Made by a program: the position numbers and the translations under genes. Shown one piece after another: positions 46,475-55,854 of a DNA stretch of 64,000 nt; position 1 is the first letter of the stretch; each line of letters begins with the position of its first letter. The DNA lies in NCBI GenBank assembly GCA_949738935.1, contig CATJCJ010000341.1, forward strand, positions 1 through 64,000, given 5' to 3'. The stretch comes from an uncultured Eubacteriales bacterium. GTDB taxonomy: Bacteria; Bacillota; Clostridia; Lachnospirales; CAG-274. Below the pieces are notes generated by a model. It ran no database searches and was not told the origin of the DNA. It saw only the letters and a list, made by a program, of their open reading frames with translations.

Positions 46475-47788
46475 TCAACCTCCGATAATTCCAAACATTT
46501 GACTTATAATATCGTCAAATTCAAATCTGGAATCCGTACTTTGTGTCAAAAAATCTATTACAGCGGGATGTTTCTCAATAGCGTAATCAATATCCGGATT
46601 ACTCCCCTTAACATAAGCCCCAATATTTATAAGGTCTTCCGCATCCGAATAAACAGCCATAGTTTTTTTCACTTCAAAGGCGTTTTTCTTATGCTCTGGA
46701 GTAACAATATCACTCATAACACGAGACACACTCGCCAAAACATCAATAGCGGGATAATGATTTTTATTAGCCAAAGCTCTTGAGAGAACAATGTGACCGT
46801 CAAGAATACCTCTGGCAGTATCCGTAACCGGCTCAGTCAAATCATCACCATCAACCAAAACCGTATAAAGTCCTGTTATGGAGCCTTTGTCAGAAGTTCC
46901 CGCTCTTTCAAGAAGTTTAGGCATAACAGAAAACACAGAAGGAGTATAACCTCTGGAAACAGGAGGTTCGCCGGTAGCGAGTCCAACCTCTCTCTGTGCC
47001 ATAGCGTATCTTGTAAGAGAATCCATAAGCAATAAAACATCGTTCCCCTCTTCTCTAAAATACTCAGCAATAGAAGTAGCGACCTGAGCGGCTTTTAATC
47101 TTACAAGAGCGGGCTGGTCAGATGTCGCGATAACAAGAACAGACCTTTTAAGTCCCTCCTCGCCCAAATCTTTCTCAATAAACTCTCTAACCTCTCTGCC
47201 TCGCTCCCCGATAAGAGCTATAATATTAATGTCAGCCTTTGTGTTTCTGGCAATCATACCCATAAGCGTACTTTTTCCAACTCCGCTTCCGGCGAAAATA
47301 CCAATACGCTGACCCTTGCCAACCGTCAAAAGACCATCAATCGGTTTTACGCCAAGAGGGAGAACCTCCCTAATTCTGCGTCTCTTCAAAGGGTCAGGCG
47401 GAGTGTTGTTTGTTGGATACTCATAAGAACAATTCAAGGGGCCTTTATTATCCATAGGATTCCCTAAACCATCAAGAACCCTCCCCAAAAGATTATAGCC
47501 AACCTTAACCGAAAGAGGTTTTTCTGATGCCTCGACAATACTTCCGGGACCAATCCCTTCCATACCGCCAAGAGGCATCAGCAGTATTTTATTTTCTTTA
47601 AAACCAACAACCTCAGCCAACACAGGGTCACTATATTTTGAGGCTCTTATATAACAACTTGAGCCAACACTAACAACAGGACCTATAGATTCAATTGTAA
47701 GCCCAACAACCTGAGAAACTCTGCCAAGCTTCTTAATATAGGTTTTTTCCAAAGCGGAATTATATTTTGATATGTCAATAACTTTCAA
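46475..47788 (-). CDS. fliI: flagellum-specific ATP synthase FliI
   Basis: The ATPase of the flagellar export apparatus, about 437 residues. Walker A is GSGVGKSTLMGMIA near residue 165, Walker B LLLMDSLTRYAMAQRE near 250, plus the type III ATPase motif EPPVSRGYTPSVF. Two starts are possible. TTG 47788, preceded by AGGTGA with 5-base spacing, is preferred; GTG 47797 overlaps that ribosome site and would add three residues. Confidence 0.93.
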   Translation of the reverse strand: MKVIDISKYNSALEKTYIKKLGRVSQVVGLTIESIGPVVSVGSSCYIRASKYSDPVLAEVVGFKENKILLMPLGGMEGIGPGSIVEASEKPLSVKVGYNLLGRVLDGLGNPMDNKGPLNCSYEYPTNNTPPDPLKRRRIREVLPLGVKPIDGLLTVGKGQRIGIFAGSGVGKSTLMGMIARNTKADINIIALIGERGREVREFIEKDLGEEGLKRSVLVIATSDQPALVRLKAAQVATSIAEYFREEGNDVLLLMDSLTRYAMAQREVGLATGEPPVSRGYTPSVFSVMPKLLERAGTSDKGSITGLYTVLVDGDDLTEPVTDTARGILDGHIVLSRALANKNHYPAIDVLASVSRVMSDIVTPEHKKNAFEVKKTMAVYSDAEDLINIGAYVKGSNPDIDYAIEKHPAVIDFLTQSTDSRFEFDDIISQMFGIIGG

Positions 47789-47793
47789 CCAAA

Positions 47794-48597
47794 TCACCTG
47801 TTTTCCAAAATATAGTATAAATTTTTTTTCAAGCCATCAAATTGCTGGCTTAAACTACAATCAATATTTCCAAAAGGCGTCTCAATAACACAATCACCTT
47901 TGTCAAAGGAAAAATCCTTAACAATCTCAATATTTGTATTACTGTCAACAAGATTAAGAAAATCCTCTTTATTTTGGGTTACAATATCATAATCAGACTC
48001 AGCGACTCTGATAAACACATCTCCCGAAATAGTTGTTTGAGATAATCCCTGCCTCACAATATTTAAAATAACACTTTTATCCAAATCCAAAGTTTTTGAG
48101 ATTAACTTACTCACAGTATTTATAACAACCTCAACAACTTCTTCCTCAATACTTTCAAGCATTTCTTGTTTTTCTCTCAAAGCGTCCTCAAGAACCTGAT
48201 TAGCCTGAACTTTCAAGTCCTCGGCAGAGCGAACACCCTCGTCATATCCCTCAGCACGGGCATTTTCAAAAATCTCGTTTTTTTGAAATTCCGCCTCGCT
48301 CAAGGCGTCATTAATAATATTTTCAGCTTCAGTTTTAGCGTTATCTATAATTTCATCAGCTTTAATATTAGCGTTTTCAATAGTTTCCTCATAAGTAAGA
48401 GAAGAATCTTTTTTAAAATCATTATTTAAATCATCAGTCAATGAAATCTCATCAAAATTCTCAAAAGAAATCTCATGATTAACCGTGTGAATATTTTCAG
48501 CTTCATTATTGTTTTTAGCCTTAAAAGCAGGAACCTCAATATTAATTTTATTATCGCTGTCAACCTGTATAAAACTAGCTTTTAAAATCTTAGACAA
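47794..48597 (-). CDS. fliH: flagellar assembly protein FliH
   Basis: A 267-residue regulator of FliI. An acidic N-terminal region is followed by a long coiled coil with GxxxG-like spacing (about residues 75-130) and a C-terminal domain. The start is TTG at 48597, overlapping the fliG stop by 8 bp, with GGAGG about 12 bases upstream. The name relies on the coiled-coil layout and its place between fliG and fliI. Confidence 0.85.
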   Translation of the reverse strand: MSKILKASFIQVDSDNKINIEVPAFKAKNNNEAENIHTVNHEISFENFDEISLTDDLNNDFKKDSSLTYEETIENANIKADEIIDNAKTEAENIINDALSEAEFQKNEIFENARAEGYDEGVRSAEDLKVQANQVLEDALREKQEMLESIEEEVVEVVINTVSKLISKTLDLDKSVILNIVRQGLSQTTISGDVFIRVAESDYDIVTQNKEDFLNLVDSNTNIEIVKDFSFDKGDCVIETPFGNIDCSLSQQFDGLKKNLYYILENR

Positions 48598-49612
48598 TTA
48601 TCTCATCGCCTCCGCCTCTAGCAATAATAATCTCACCAGTTTCCTGAAGTCTTCTGATTATATTAACAATTTTCTGCTGAGCCTCCTCAACATCAGATTT
48701 ACGAACAGGCCCCATAATCTCCATATCCTCTTTAATCATAGCCGCGAGACGTTTTGAAAGGTTCTGGAATATAATCTCCTGAACTTCCTCACTTGAACCC
48801 TTAAGAGCGATAGCAAGTTCTTTCTGGTCAATATCCTGTCGGAGAACAGTTTGAATAGAACGATTATCCATAGTAAGGATATCCTCAAATACAAACATTT
48901 TCTTCTTGATTTCCTCAGAAAGCTCAAGATAATCCGTTTCAAGATTTTCCATAATATTTTTCTCAGTAGCTCTGTCAACAGAGTTAAGAATCTCAACGAT
49001 AGCGTCAACACCGCCAACATCGGCATAATCTGTAGTCATAAGTGATGAGAGTTTCTTTTCCAAAGCAGACTCAACCTCTTTAATAACATCCGGGCTTGTT
49101 CTGTCCATCATAGCGATTCTTCTGGCAACGTCAGCTTGTTTATCAGCGTTAAGAGAAGAAATTATCTGAGCCGCCTGAGCCGGTTTCAAATATGATAAAA
49201 CAAGAGCGATAGTCTGCGGATGCTCGTTTTGAATAAAGTTAATGACCTGACTGACATCATCCTTACGAATAAAGTCAAAAGGACGAACCTGCAAAGAAAC
49301 GGTCAATTTATTAATAATCTCAAAAGCCTTGTCTTCCCCAAGAGCTTTTTCAAGAATTTGTTTAGCGTAAGAAATACCGCCTTCCGTAATATATTGCTGA
49401 GCTATACATATTTGATAAAACTCCTCAAGAACTTTTTCCTTAATATCAGGGAGAACCGTAGCGACATTCGCGATTTCCAAAGTAAGGGTCTCAATTTCTT
49501 CATCTTTTAGATACTTAAAAATATCAGAAGCTTTTTCAGGTCCCAACGTAATCAAAAGCATAGCGGCCTTTTCTTTTCCCGTATATTCCTCATAAGGTAT
49601 AGTAGCGGCCAT
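48590..49612 (-). CDS. fliG: flagellar motor switch protein FliG
   Basis: A 340-residue rotor protein linking the MS ring to FliM and facing MotA. The N-terminal FliF-binding domain, the middle EHPQTIALVLSYLKPAQAAQI stretch (about residues 130-150, including the EHPQ motif) and the C-terminal torque helix region with LRQDIDQKELAIALKG are intact. ATG follows GGGAGTGATG. Confidence 0.96.
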   Translation of the reverse strand: MAATIPYEEYTGKEKAAMLLITLGPEKASDIFKYLKDEEIETLTLEIANVATVLPDIKEKVLEEFYQICIAQQYITEGGISYAKQILEKALGEDKAFEIINKLTVSLQVRPFDFIRKDDVSQVINFIQNEHPQTIALVLSYLKPAQAAQIISSLNADKQADVARRIAMMDRTSPDVIKEVESALEKKLSSLMTTDYADVGGVDAIVEILNSVDRATEKNIMENLETDYLELSEEIKKKMFVFEDILTMDNRSIQTVLRQDIDQKELAIALKGSSEEVQEIIFQNLSKRLAAMIKEDMEIMGPVRKSDVEEAQQKIVNIIRRLQETGEIIIARGGGDEIIV

Positions 49613-49617
49613 TCACA

Positions 49618-51228
49618 TCACTCCCATTCATCACTAAGCCAGTTTCTAAGAAGCTGAGCGACAGCTTCCGGTTTTTCACCGACAAATTTCTCAATTTGTT
49701 TTTTATACTCAGACTCAACGCTTGTGTCAATTTCAGCGAGCATATCCTCTTTTTCATCCTCAAGTTGAGTACTTACAAGCAAATCCTCAACAGAGAGCTC
49801 AGGCTCAACTTCCTCAACCTCATCGGGACGGGTTTTCTTAATAAGTCCAAACGCGAGAAGAATAAGCAAAATAGCCAATATAACAAGCATAACAATCTGT
49901 TCAACAGCGATAGATTCCTCAACCATATCGACAAAAACAGGTTTTTCATAGCCAATAACAGTCAAATTCTCAATACCTGTACCAACCCTAAGAGAATTAA
50001 CCACATCTTGGTCAATATCCATTTTAACCTCAGCGGAATTTTGTTCTTTAAAATCTTCCCATGTATTGTTCTCATCAATTTGACCTGTTCTTATAAGGTC
50101 AGCCTCATTATATTCCCTGTTTTTATAAACATAAACAGCGATAGAAGACTCATCAGGAACAACCTCGCCGCCGTCAATGTCAACAACAAGCTCATCTTTA
50201 TTATATAAATAATCGTTTGTTCTTTTAGATGCCGAATAGGTAGAGTTTCCATCTTCCCCCATAGCGTAATTGGGAGGATTCTCATCATTAGTATCAGTAC
50301 CCGGAGCGTCAGCCGGCGTACCGTTTACAACGTCTTCCTCTTCCTCGGTAGTCCTGTTCGGAACTCCAATTGTAGCGTCGTTAATCGGAGGAGTATAAGT
50401 TGTTGTTTTTTGTTGTTTTTTATCCCAATCCATTTTAAGATTTGAGATTATATTAACCTCATTGTATAATTGGGATAAAGCGCTTCTTATCTTAAGTTCA
50501 ATTTCTTTTTTCTTCTGTTGTTCAATTTCTTCTTTAGAGGAATAGCCTCCCGCGTTTGTAACAGCGCCAGAGTAAAGACTATTGGCGTTTTGGTCAACAA
50601 TCTCAATATTCTCCATTTTAAGTCCGTCAACACTCATAGCGACAAGTCTGGCGATAGAGACAGCCTGTTCTTTAGACAATTCCTTGCTTGTATAAAGAGT
50701 AATTCCCGCGCTTGCCTCTTTTTTATCGCTTTCAAAAAAGACGTCATCATTCGGGAGAACAAGTTTAACTTTTGCGGATTCAACACCATCAACAGTTTTA
50801 ATTTGATTTTCAATATCATTCTCATAAGCTCTTAAATATATCTCATTTTTATCTGATTCCGATAATCCCATATTATTAGCGTTAAGAGCGTCGTCAAATG
50901 TAAAACCAGTATCGGTAATATTTTGTTCAGCGATATGTACCTTAGCTCTGTTGACATCTTCTTGTTTAACCTCAATAGCGGTGCCATTTTTCGTTATTTG
51001 ATTATCAATTCCCGCCTCATCAAAAGCGTTTTGAATTTTACCAATAGTTTGAATATCAGTATTAGACTCAAAAACAACCCAGTTTGGTCTTGTTGTAAAA
51101 TATATGGTTAATCCAAGAGCGACAAGAAGACAAACCATAACGGCGATAAATTTAACTTTTGTACTTGTCTCAGCGTCATTCCACTTTTCTGTCAGTTGGG
51201 TCTTATATTTCTGAATTTTCTCTTGCAA
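49618..51228 (-). CDS. fliF: flagellar MS-ring protein FliF
   Basis: A 536-residue MS-ring subunit with transmembrane helices near residues 25-45 and 445-465. The ring-building motifs and RPNWVVFESN are near the start, and the periplasmic domain has ASAGITLYTS. The C-terminal tail (EKFVGEKPEAVAQLLRNWL) binds FliG. The start is TTG at 51228 behind GAGGTGA. Confidence 0.96.
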   Translation of the reverse strand: MQEKIQKYKTQLTEKWNDAETSTKVKFIAVMVCLLVALGLTIYFTTRPNWVVFESNTDIQTIGKIQNAFDEAGIDNQITKNGTAIEVKQEDVNRAKVHIAEQNITDTGFTFDDALNANNMGLSESDKNEIYLRAYENDIENQIKTVDGVESAKVKLVLPNDDVFFESDKKEASAGITLYTSKELSKEQAVSIARLVAMSVDGLKMENIEIVDQNANSLYSGAVTNAGGYSSKEEIEQQKKKEIELKIRSALSQLYNEVNIISNLKMDWDKKQQKTTTYTPPINDATIGVPNRTTEEEEDVVNGTPADAPGTDTNDENPPNYAMGEDGNSTYSASKRTNDYLYNKDELVVDIDGGEVVPDESSIAVYVYKNREYNEADLIRTGQIDENNTWEDFKEQNSAEVKMDIDQDVVNSLRVGTGIENLTVIGYEKPVFVDMVEESIAVEQIVMLVILAILLILLAFGLIKKTRPDEVEEVEPELSVEDLLVSTQLEDEKEDMLAEIDTSVESEYKKQIEKFVGEKPEAVAQLLRNWLSDEWE

Positions 51229-51271
51229 TTATTTCACCTCTTTTATGCGTATACTAAAACAAAAAATATCG

Positions 51272-51586
51272 TTAAATTTGCATACGCATAATTTCTTGAT
51301 ACGCATTTAAAACCTTATTGGTAACCTGTGTAGTAAACTGAAGTGACGAGGTAGCTCTGCTCTGCGCCATATTAAGAGCGATTATATCATCTGTCTTTCC
51401 CGTAACATAATCTATCTGTGCCTGTTCAGCGTCAAGCTGATAAATATTTGTCTCGTTATATAAACCCATAGCTGCGTCAAAAAAAGTCTCAAAGCCATAA
51501 TCCCCGCTTTTTTGTATAGGGCTGCCGCCGTTAAAATTATCAAGCGTAAGCTTTTGAACCTGAAATAAATCTGTATCTGTTCTCAT
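51272..51586 (-). CDS. fliE: flagellar hook-basal body protein FliE
   Basis: A 104-residue junction protein between MS ring and rod. The C-terminal pattern SRATSSLQFTTQVTNKVLNAYQEIMRMQI is split over the last 30 residues and is typical. ATG follows ACGGAGGAG. A 9-bp stem (TATGCGTAT / ATACGCATA, 29-base loop) spans its end and the fliF leader at 51244-51290. Confidence 0.93.
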   Translation of the reverse strand: MRTDTDLFQVQKLTLDNFNGGSPIQKSGDYGFETFFDAAMGLYNETNIYQLDAEQAQIDYVTGKTDDIIALNMAQSRATSSLQFTTQVTNKVLNAYQEIMRMQI

Positions 51587-51614
51587 ATTTTCACTCCTCC
51601 GTTTTTAACAATTT

Positions 51615-52055
51615 TTACTTACCAATTTCAAGTGTTTTTGCAATCATGGATTTTGTTGTATTAATAGCGGTAATATTAGCCTCATAAGAACGACTCGCGG
51701 AAATCATATTAACCATTTCCTCAACAATATTTACATTAGAATTTGTAACATAACCGTCTTCATCAGCGTCAGGATGGGTCGGGTCATAAAACCGACTTCC
51801 GGGGGTCTCATCATCAACAATATTAGTAACGCGAACTCCCTGTCCAACGTCAGAATCCATAGCTTTGCCCAAATAGCGAGCAAAAGAAGACTTAGAGCCT
51901 ATTTCCTGAAATAAAACAATTTTTCTTTTATAAGGCTCGCCATCTTCCGTCCTCGTTGTATCAACATTGGCCATATTCTGACTGATAACATCCATTCTGA
52001 GTCTTTGAGCGGTAAGTGCGGAAGCGCTTGTATCCAAAGAACCAAAAAACGACAT
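51615..52055 (-). CDS. flgC: flagellar rod protein FlgC
   Basis: A 146-residue proximal rod protein. The N-terminal ASALTAQRLRMDVISQNMAN and the C-terminal EEMVNMISASRSYEANITAI stretches are family hallmarks. ATG follows GAAGGAA. It is the second gene of the operon. Confidence 0.96.
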   Translation of the reverse strand: MSFFGSLDTSASALTAQRLRMDVISQNMANVDTTRTEDGEPYKRKIVLFQEIGSKSSFARYLGKAMDSDVGQGVRVTNIVDDETPGSRFYDPTHPDADEDGYVTNSNVNIVEEMVNMISASRSYEANITAINTTKSMIAKTLEIGK

Positions 52056-52076
52056 AAAAATTCCTTCTCTCTAAAA

Positions 52077-52457
52077 TTATTTAAGATTGTTTAAAACCGA
52101 GTTAAGTCTTTCATTATTGTTAATAGCGGAATTCGCGATAACGTCATACATCGCGGAATTTTTATAAAACTTAACCATTTCAGACTCAATATCAACATTA
52201 TTTTGATCAATTCTCACATTATAGCCATAATGCTGACTCTTAACCGCCGGCAAAACAGAACTCATATCAAGTTTTCCCTCAATTTTTGAAGATTCAATAG
52301 CGTTATCAAGAATACTTTGAAACTCAACCTCGCTGCTTTTAAAATTAGGTGTGTCAGCATTAGCCATATTATTGAGAATAACTTGATTTTTAAACTCTGA
52401 AGCCTGCAAAGCGGACTCTAAAACAGTGTTTTGAGTAAACATTTTATCAAAAATCAT
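52077..52457 (-). CDS. flgB: flagellar rod protein FlgB
   Basis: A 126-residue proximal rod protein, first gene of the flagellar operon. ALQASEFKNQVILNNMANAD and the C-terminal VKFYKNSAMYDVIANSAIN mark the family. ATG follows AAGGAGTG, directly downstream of a strong sigma-A promoter. Confidence 0.95.
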   Translation of the reverse strand: MIFDKMFTQNTVLESALQASEFKNQVILNNMANADTPNFKSSEVEFQSILDNAIESSKIEGKLDMSSVLPAVKSQHYGYNVRIDQNNVDIESEMVKFYKNSAMYDVIANSAINNNERLNSVLNNLK

Positions 52458-52477
52458 AAAAACACTCCTTTAATACG

Positions 52478-52506
52478 ATTATACCAAAATAAAAATGTAA
52501 AGTAAA
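52478..52506 (-). promoter_or_regulatory. predicted main sigma-A promoter of the flagellar operon
   Basis: On the - strand: TTTACT (52506-52501), a 17-bp spacer and TGGTATAAT, with the -10 box at 52483-52478 (TG-extended). It lies 21 bp from the flgB start. No sigma-D type sequence was noticed here, which fits an early-class operon that itself encodes sigma-D. Confidence 0.75.
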
Positions 52507-52604
52507 TAGATTTTTGCAAATAACATCTTTTTTTTACTTCCTGTTTGTTCCACGCCAATAAAGCTTTATAAAAAACTCAGACTAAATCCATATTCACACA
52601 TATT

Positions 52605-53885
52605 TTAAGAATTAATATTCTCTCGCTTAACTCCTATATCTCGTCTAAAGTGCATTTTCTCAAACTCAACCATACCAACACCCTCATAAGCGATTTTAAT
52701 AGCCTCATCAAGATTTTCGCCAATACCCGTAACGCCTATAACGCGACCGCCGTTTGTAATAAACTTACCGTCTTTAAGCGCCGTACCGGCGTGATACACA
52801 TAAATATCATCTCTTTGAGCACACTTTTCAAGCCCGTCAATAACAAATCCCTTTTGATAACTTTCGGGATATCCGCCTGACGCTAAAATAACGCAAGCGG
52901 CGGCGTTATCTTTCCACTTAATATCAATTTTATCCAAAGTACCGTCAACACAGGCCTCAAAAATCTCAAACAAATCACTCTCAAGCCTTGGCAGAACAAC
53001 CTGGGTCTCAGGGTCGCCAAATCTGGCGTTATACTCAATAACTTTAGGTCCGTCTTTTGTAATCATAAGACCAAAATAAATAATTCCCTTAAATTCCCTG
53101 CCCTCTTTTTTCAGTGCACGGGCGGTAGGTTTAAATATTTTTTCCATACACGCATCAGCGATTTCAGGAGTATATATTCTGCTTGGGGAAAAAGTTCCCA
53201 TACCTCCGGTATTAAGACCTTTATCATTATCAAAAGCTCTTTTGTGGTCTTGAGCCGAAACCATTGGAACAACGGTATTACCGTCGCAAAATGACAAGAC
53301 AGAAACCTCGGGACCCGTCAAAAACTCCTCAATAACGACTTTACTACCTGACTTTCCAAATTTTTTATCAATCATAAGCTGTTTAAGAGCGGCTTCAGCC
53401 TCCTCAATACTTTCACAAATAAGCACACCTTTTCCGAGAGCGAGACCGTCCGCCTTTACAACTATGGGCAAGGCACTCTTTTTTATGTAAGAACAGGCAT
53501 CATTAAAATCATCAAAGGTCTCATACTTTGCCGTCGGAATATCATATTTTTTCATAAGTTCCTTAGAAAAAGCCTTGCTTCCCTCAATAATAGCCGCATT
53601 TTTTCTTGGTCCGAAAATTCTAAGCCCTCGCTTTTCAAACTCATCAACAATACCCATAACAAGAGGGTCGTCCATACCAACAACAGTAAAATCAATTTTC
53701 CGACTCTCAGCGAAATCCGCCAAAGCCAAAATATCAGTGGCTTTAATATCAACACATTCAGCGTCACAAGAAATACCGGCGTTTCCGGGAGCGCAGTAAA
53801 TCTCATCAACTTTTTCTGACTCTTTAAGTTTAATAATAATAGCGTGTTCTCTTCCTCCGCCTCCAACAACCAAAACCCTCATCAT
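52605..53885 (-). CDS. purD: phosphoribosylamine-glycine ligase PurD
   Basis: A 426-residue ATP-grasp enzyme joining phosphoribosylamine and glycine in purine synthesis. N-terminal LVVGGGGREHAI, ATP-grasp motif PIVVKADGLALGKGV near residue 137, and RFGDPETQVVLPRL near 287 are intact. The start ATG overlaps the purN stop. The 147 bp between its end and flgB hold the operon promoter only. Confidence 0.96.
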   Translation of the reverse strand: MMRVLVVGGGGREHAIIIKLKESEKVDEIYCAPGNAGISCDAECVDIKATDILALADFAESRKIDFTVVGMDDPLVMGIVDEFEKRGLRIFGPRKNAAIIEGSKAFSKELMKKYDIPTAKYETFDDFNDACSYIKKSALPIVVKADGLALGKGVLICESIEEAEAALKQLMIDKKFGKSGSKVVIEEFLTGPEVSVLSFCDGNTVVPMVSAQDHKRAFDNDKGLNTGGMGTFSPSRIYTPEIADACMEKIFKPTARALKKEGREFKGIIYFGLMITKDGPKVIEYNARFGDPETQVVLPRLESDLFEIFEACVDGTLDKIDIKWKDNAAACVILASGGYPESYQKGFVIDGLEKCAQRDDIYVYHAGTALKDGKFITNGGRVIGVTGIGENLDEAIKIAYEGVGMVEFEKMHFRRDIGVKRENINS

Positions 53886-54505
53886 TCAACTCTCCTAACA
53901 ATATTATTCTCAACAATAAGTTTTCCCTCAGCGAACAGTCTGACCGCTTCAGGAAAGATAACCCATTCGGCTTGCTCCATAACTCTTTTTTGAAGAATTT
54001 CCGGAGTATCCCCCTCTTCAACCTCAACAGCCTTTTGAGCAATAATAGGCCCCGTGTCAGCGCCGGAATCAACAAAATGAACTGTAGCTCCGGTAACCTT
54101 AACGCCTTTTTCCAAAGCCGCCTCATGAACTTTCAAACCATAAAACCCTTGTCCGCAAAATGATGGTATAAGCGAGGGATGTATATTAATAATTTTATTT
54201 TTAAATGCATCCGTAAATTTTGATGTCAAAATAACCATAAACCCGGCGAAAACAATAAGACCAACGTCTCTTGACTTAAAATGCTCAATCAAAGCGTCCT
54301 CATACTCATCAACAGATGAAAACTGTTTTTTAGAAATCCAAGCTGTCTCAATATTATTCTTTTTAGCCCGCTCAAGAGCGTAAGCGTCTTTTCTGTTACT
54401 TACGACAGTAACAATCTTTCCGTCAATATCGCCGGAATCAACAGCGTCCATAATAGCCTGCAAATTAGTTCCCCCGCCGGAAACAAGAGCTCCTATCTTA
54501 AGCAT
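53882..54505 (-). CDS. purN: phosphoribosylglycinamide formyltransferase PurN
   Basis: A 207-residue folate-dependent GAR transformylase. The motifs [14 protein letters not shown], the catalytic [13 protein letters not shown] (Asn-His) and [15 protein letters not shown] with the catalytic Asp are present. It overlaps purM by 13 bp and purD by 4 bp. Confidence 0.96.
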   Translation of the reverse strand: MLKIGALVSGGGTNLQAIMDAVDSGDIDGKIVTVVSNRKDAYALERAKKNNIETAWISKKQFSSVDEYEDALIEHFKSRDVGLIVFAGFMVILTSKFTDAFKNKIINIHPSLIPSFCGQGFYGLKVHEAALEKGVKVTGATVHFVDSGADTGPIIAQKAVEVEEGDTPEILQKRVMEQAEWVIFPEAVRLFAEGKLIVENNIVRRVE

Positions 54506-55518
54506 ATGTCAATTCCATCTCCTTTAACGGTTTTGCCGATTACGTAAGCTTTCTCACCTTGTTTTTCAAGAATATCAATAGTTTTTTCCGCGTCTTCCCT
54601 GCTAACAGCCAAAACCATTCCAATCCCCATATTAAAGGTATTATACATAGAAATCCTCTCAATATCACCTTTCTCCCCCAAAAGCTCAAAAACAGGCAAG
54701 ACAGGCCAAGACCCCTCCTCAATAACCGCTTTTATCCCATCAGGAAGCATTCTTGGGATATTCTCAATAAATCCTCCCCCTGTAATATGGCTTATACCTT
54801 TAACTTTAACATTTTTAACAAGTTCCAAAACAGCCTTAACATAAATTTTTGTTGGAATAAGCAAAGTCTCTCCCAAAGTAGAGCCAAGCTCATCAAAATA
54901 TTGTTTTAGATTTTCCTCTGAAATGTCAAAAACCTTTCTCACAAGAGAATAACCGTTTGAATGAATACCACTTGAGGCTATTCCTATAAGTACATCATCC
55001 TCATTGATATCGTTTCCATCAATAATATTAGCCTTATCAAGAAGACCAACAGTAAACCCCGCCAAATCATACTCGTCAACAGGATAAAACCCCGGCATCT
55101 CAGCGGTTTCCCCGCCAATAAGAGAAGCCCCGGCCTGTTTACATCCCTCAGAGACGCCTTTAACAATAAGGGCTATTTTTTCAGGAAAGTTTTTACCGCA
55201 AGCGATATAATCCAAAAAAAACAAAGGTTCGGCACCGCTGCAAATAATATCGTTCACACACATAGCGACAACATCAATACCAACCGTATCGTGTTTATCC
55301 ATCATAAAAGCAAGTTTAAGTTTTGTCCCAACACCATCTGTTCCCGAAACCAAAACCGGCTCTTTCATATCTTTAGCCTTAGCGATAGAAAAAAGCCCGC
55401 CAAAACCTCCCAAGTCCGTCAAAACCTCATTTCTAAAAGTACTTTTAACATAATTTTTCATAAGCTCAACAGACTTGTACCCGGCCTCAACATCAACGCC
55501 CGCCGATTTATAATCCAT
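54493..55518 (-). CDS. purM: phosphoribosylformylglycinamidine cyclo-ligase PurM
   Basis: A 341-residue AIR synthetase. Motifs [14 protein letters not shown] near residue 57, [14 protein letters not shown] near 131 and [14 protein letters not shown] near 240. ATG follows GGGAGG. It is the first gene of a purM-N-D group; purF, purC, purE and purL are not in the window. Confidence 0.96.
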   Translation of the reverse strand: MDYKSAGVDVEAGYKSVELMKNYVKSTFRNEVLTDLGGFGGLFSIAKAKDMKEPVLVSGTDGVGTKLKLAFMMDKHDTVGIDVVAMCVNDIICSGAEPLFFLDYIACGKNFPEKIALIVKGVSEGCKQAGASLIGGETAEMPGFYPVDEYDLAGFTVGLLDKANIIDGNDINEDDVLIGIASSGIHSNGYSLVRKVFDISEENLKQYFDELGSTLGETLLIPTKIYVKAVLELVKNVKVKGISHITGGGFIENIPRMLPDGIKAVIEEGSWPVLPVFELLGEKGDIERISMYNTFNMGIGMVLAVSREDAEKTIDILEKQGEKAYVIGKTVKGDGIDICLR

Positions 55519-55621
55519 TTAAAAAACCTCCCTAATCAGAATTTAATCACAAAACAATATACAAAAATTTAATTCACCAAAGAATATTTATTTCACCAAT
55601 TCAATAACAAACACATATATA

Positions 55622-55650
55622 TTTTTAACACAATCAACAAAAAAAGTCAA
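55622..55650 (-). promoter_or_regulatory. weak candidate promoter for purMND
   Basis: TTGACT, a 17-bp spacer and TAAAAA on the - strand, about 100 bp before purM. The -10 box is poor. No purine riboswitch was recognised; the AT-rich gap 55519-55752 shows nothing else. Confidence 0.3.
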
Positions 55651-55752
55651 TACTATTATAGTATATTCACAAAAAATTATATAGAAATTTTTAAAAAACA
55701 CAAAAAAACAAATAAAACTTGTTAAAGTCACACAATTTTTCACAAAACAACG

Positions 55753-55789
55753 TTAGACAGGCTTTTTTTAGATTTTAGACAGATTCTTA
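55753..55789. repeat. solo end fragment of family C element
   Basis: A 37-bp copy of the double end seen at the right side of element C1: TTAGACAGGC, a T-rich link, then GATTTTAGACAGATTCTTA. No partner end is visible nearby, so it looks like a relic or a partial insertion. Confidence 0.6.
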
Positions 55790-55795
55790 CATAAT

Positions 55796-55848
55796 TTAAG
55801 GCGATGTCGACAAACCAATAAAACTCAAATTTGTCGATATCGCCTTAA
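55796..55848 (-). other. strong hairpin after ahcY
   Basis: A 19-bp stem with one mismatch (TTAAGGCGATGTCGACAAA with TTTGTCGATATCGCCTTAA), 15-base loop, 6 bp after the ahcY stop. It probably ends or stabilises the upstream transcript, though only a weak A/T-rich stretch follows. Confidence 0.6.
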
Positions 55849-55854
55849 ACAATC

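Noticed and set aside
55519-55752. Possible purine riboswitch before purM
   Set aside because: The stretch is AT-rich with no recognisable guanine/adenine riboswitch core; only a weak promoter was noted.
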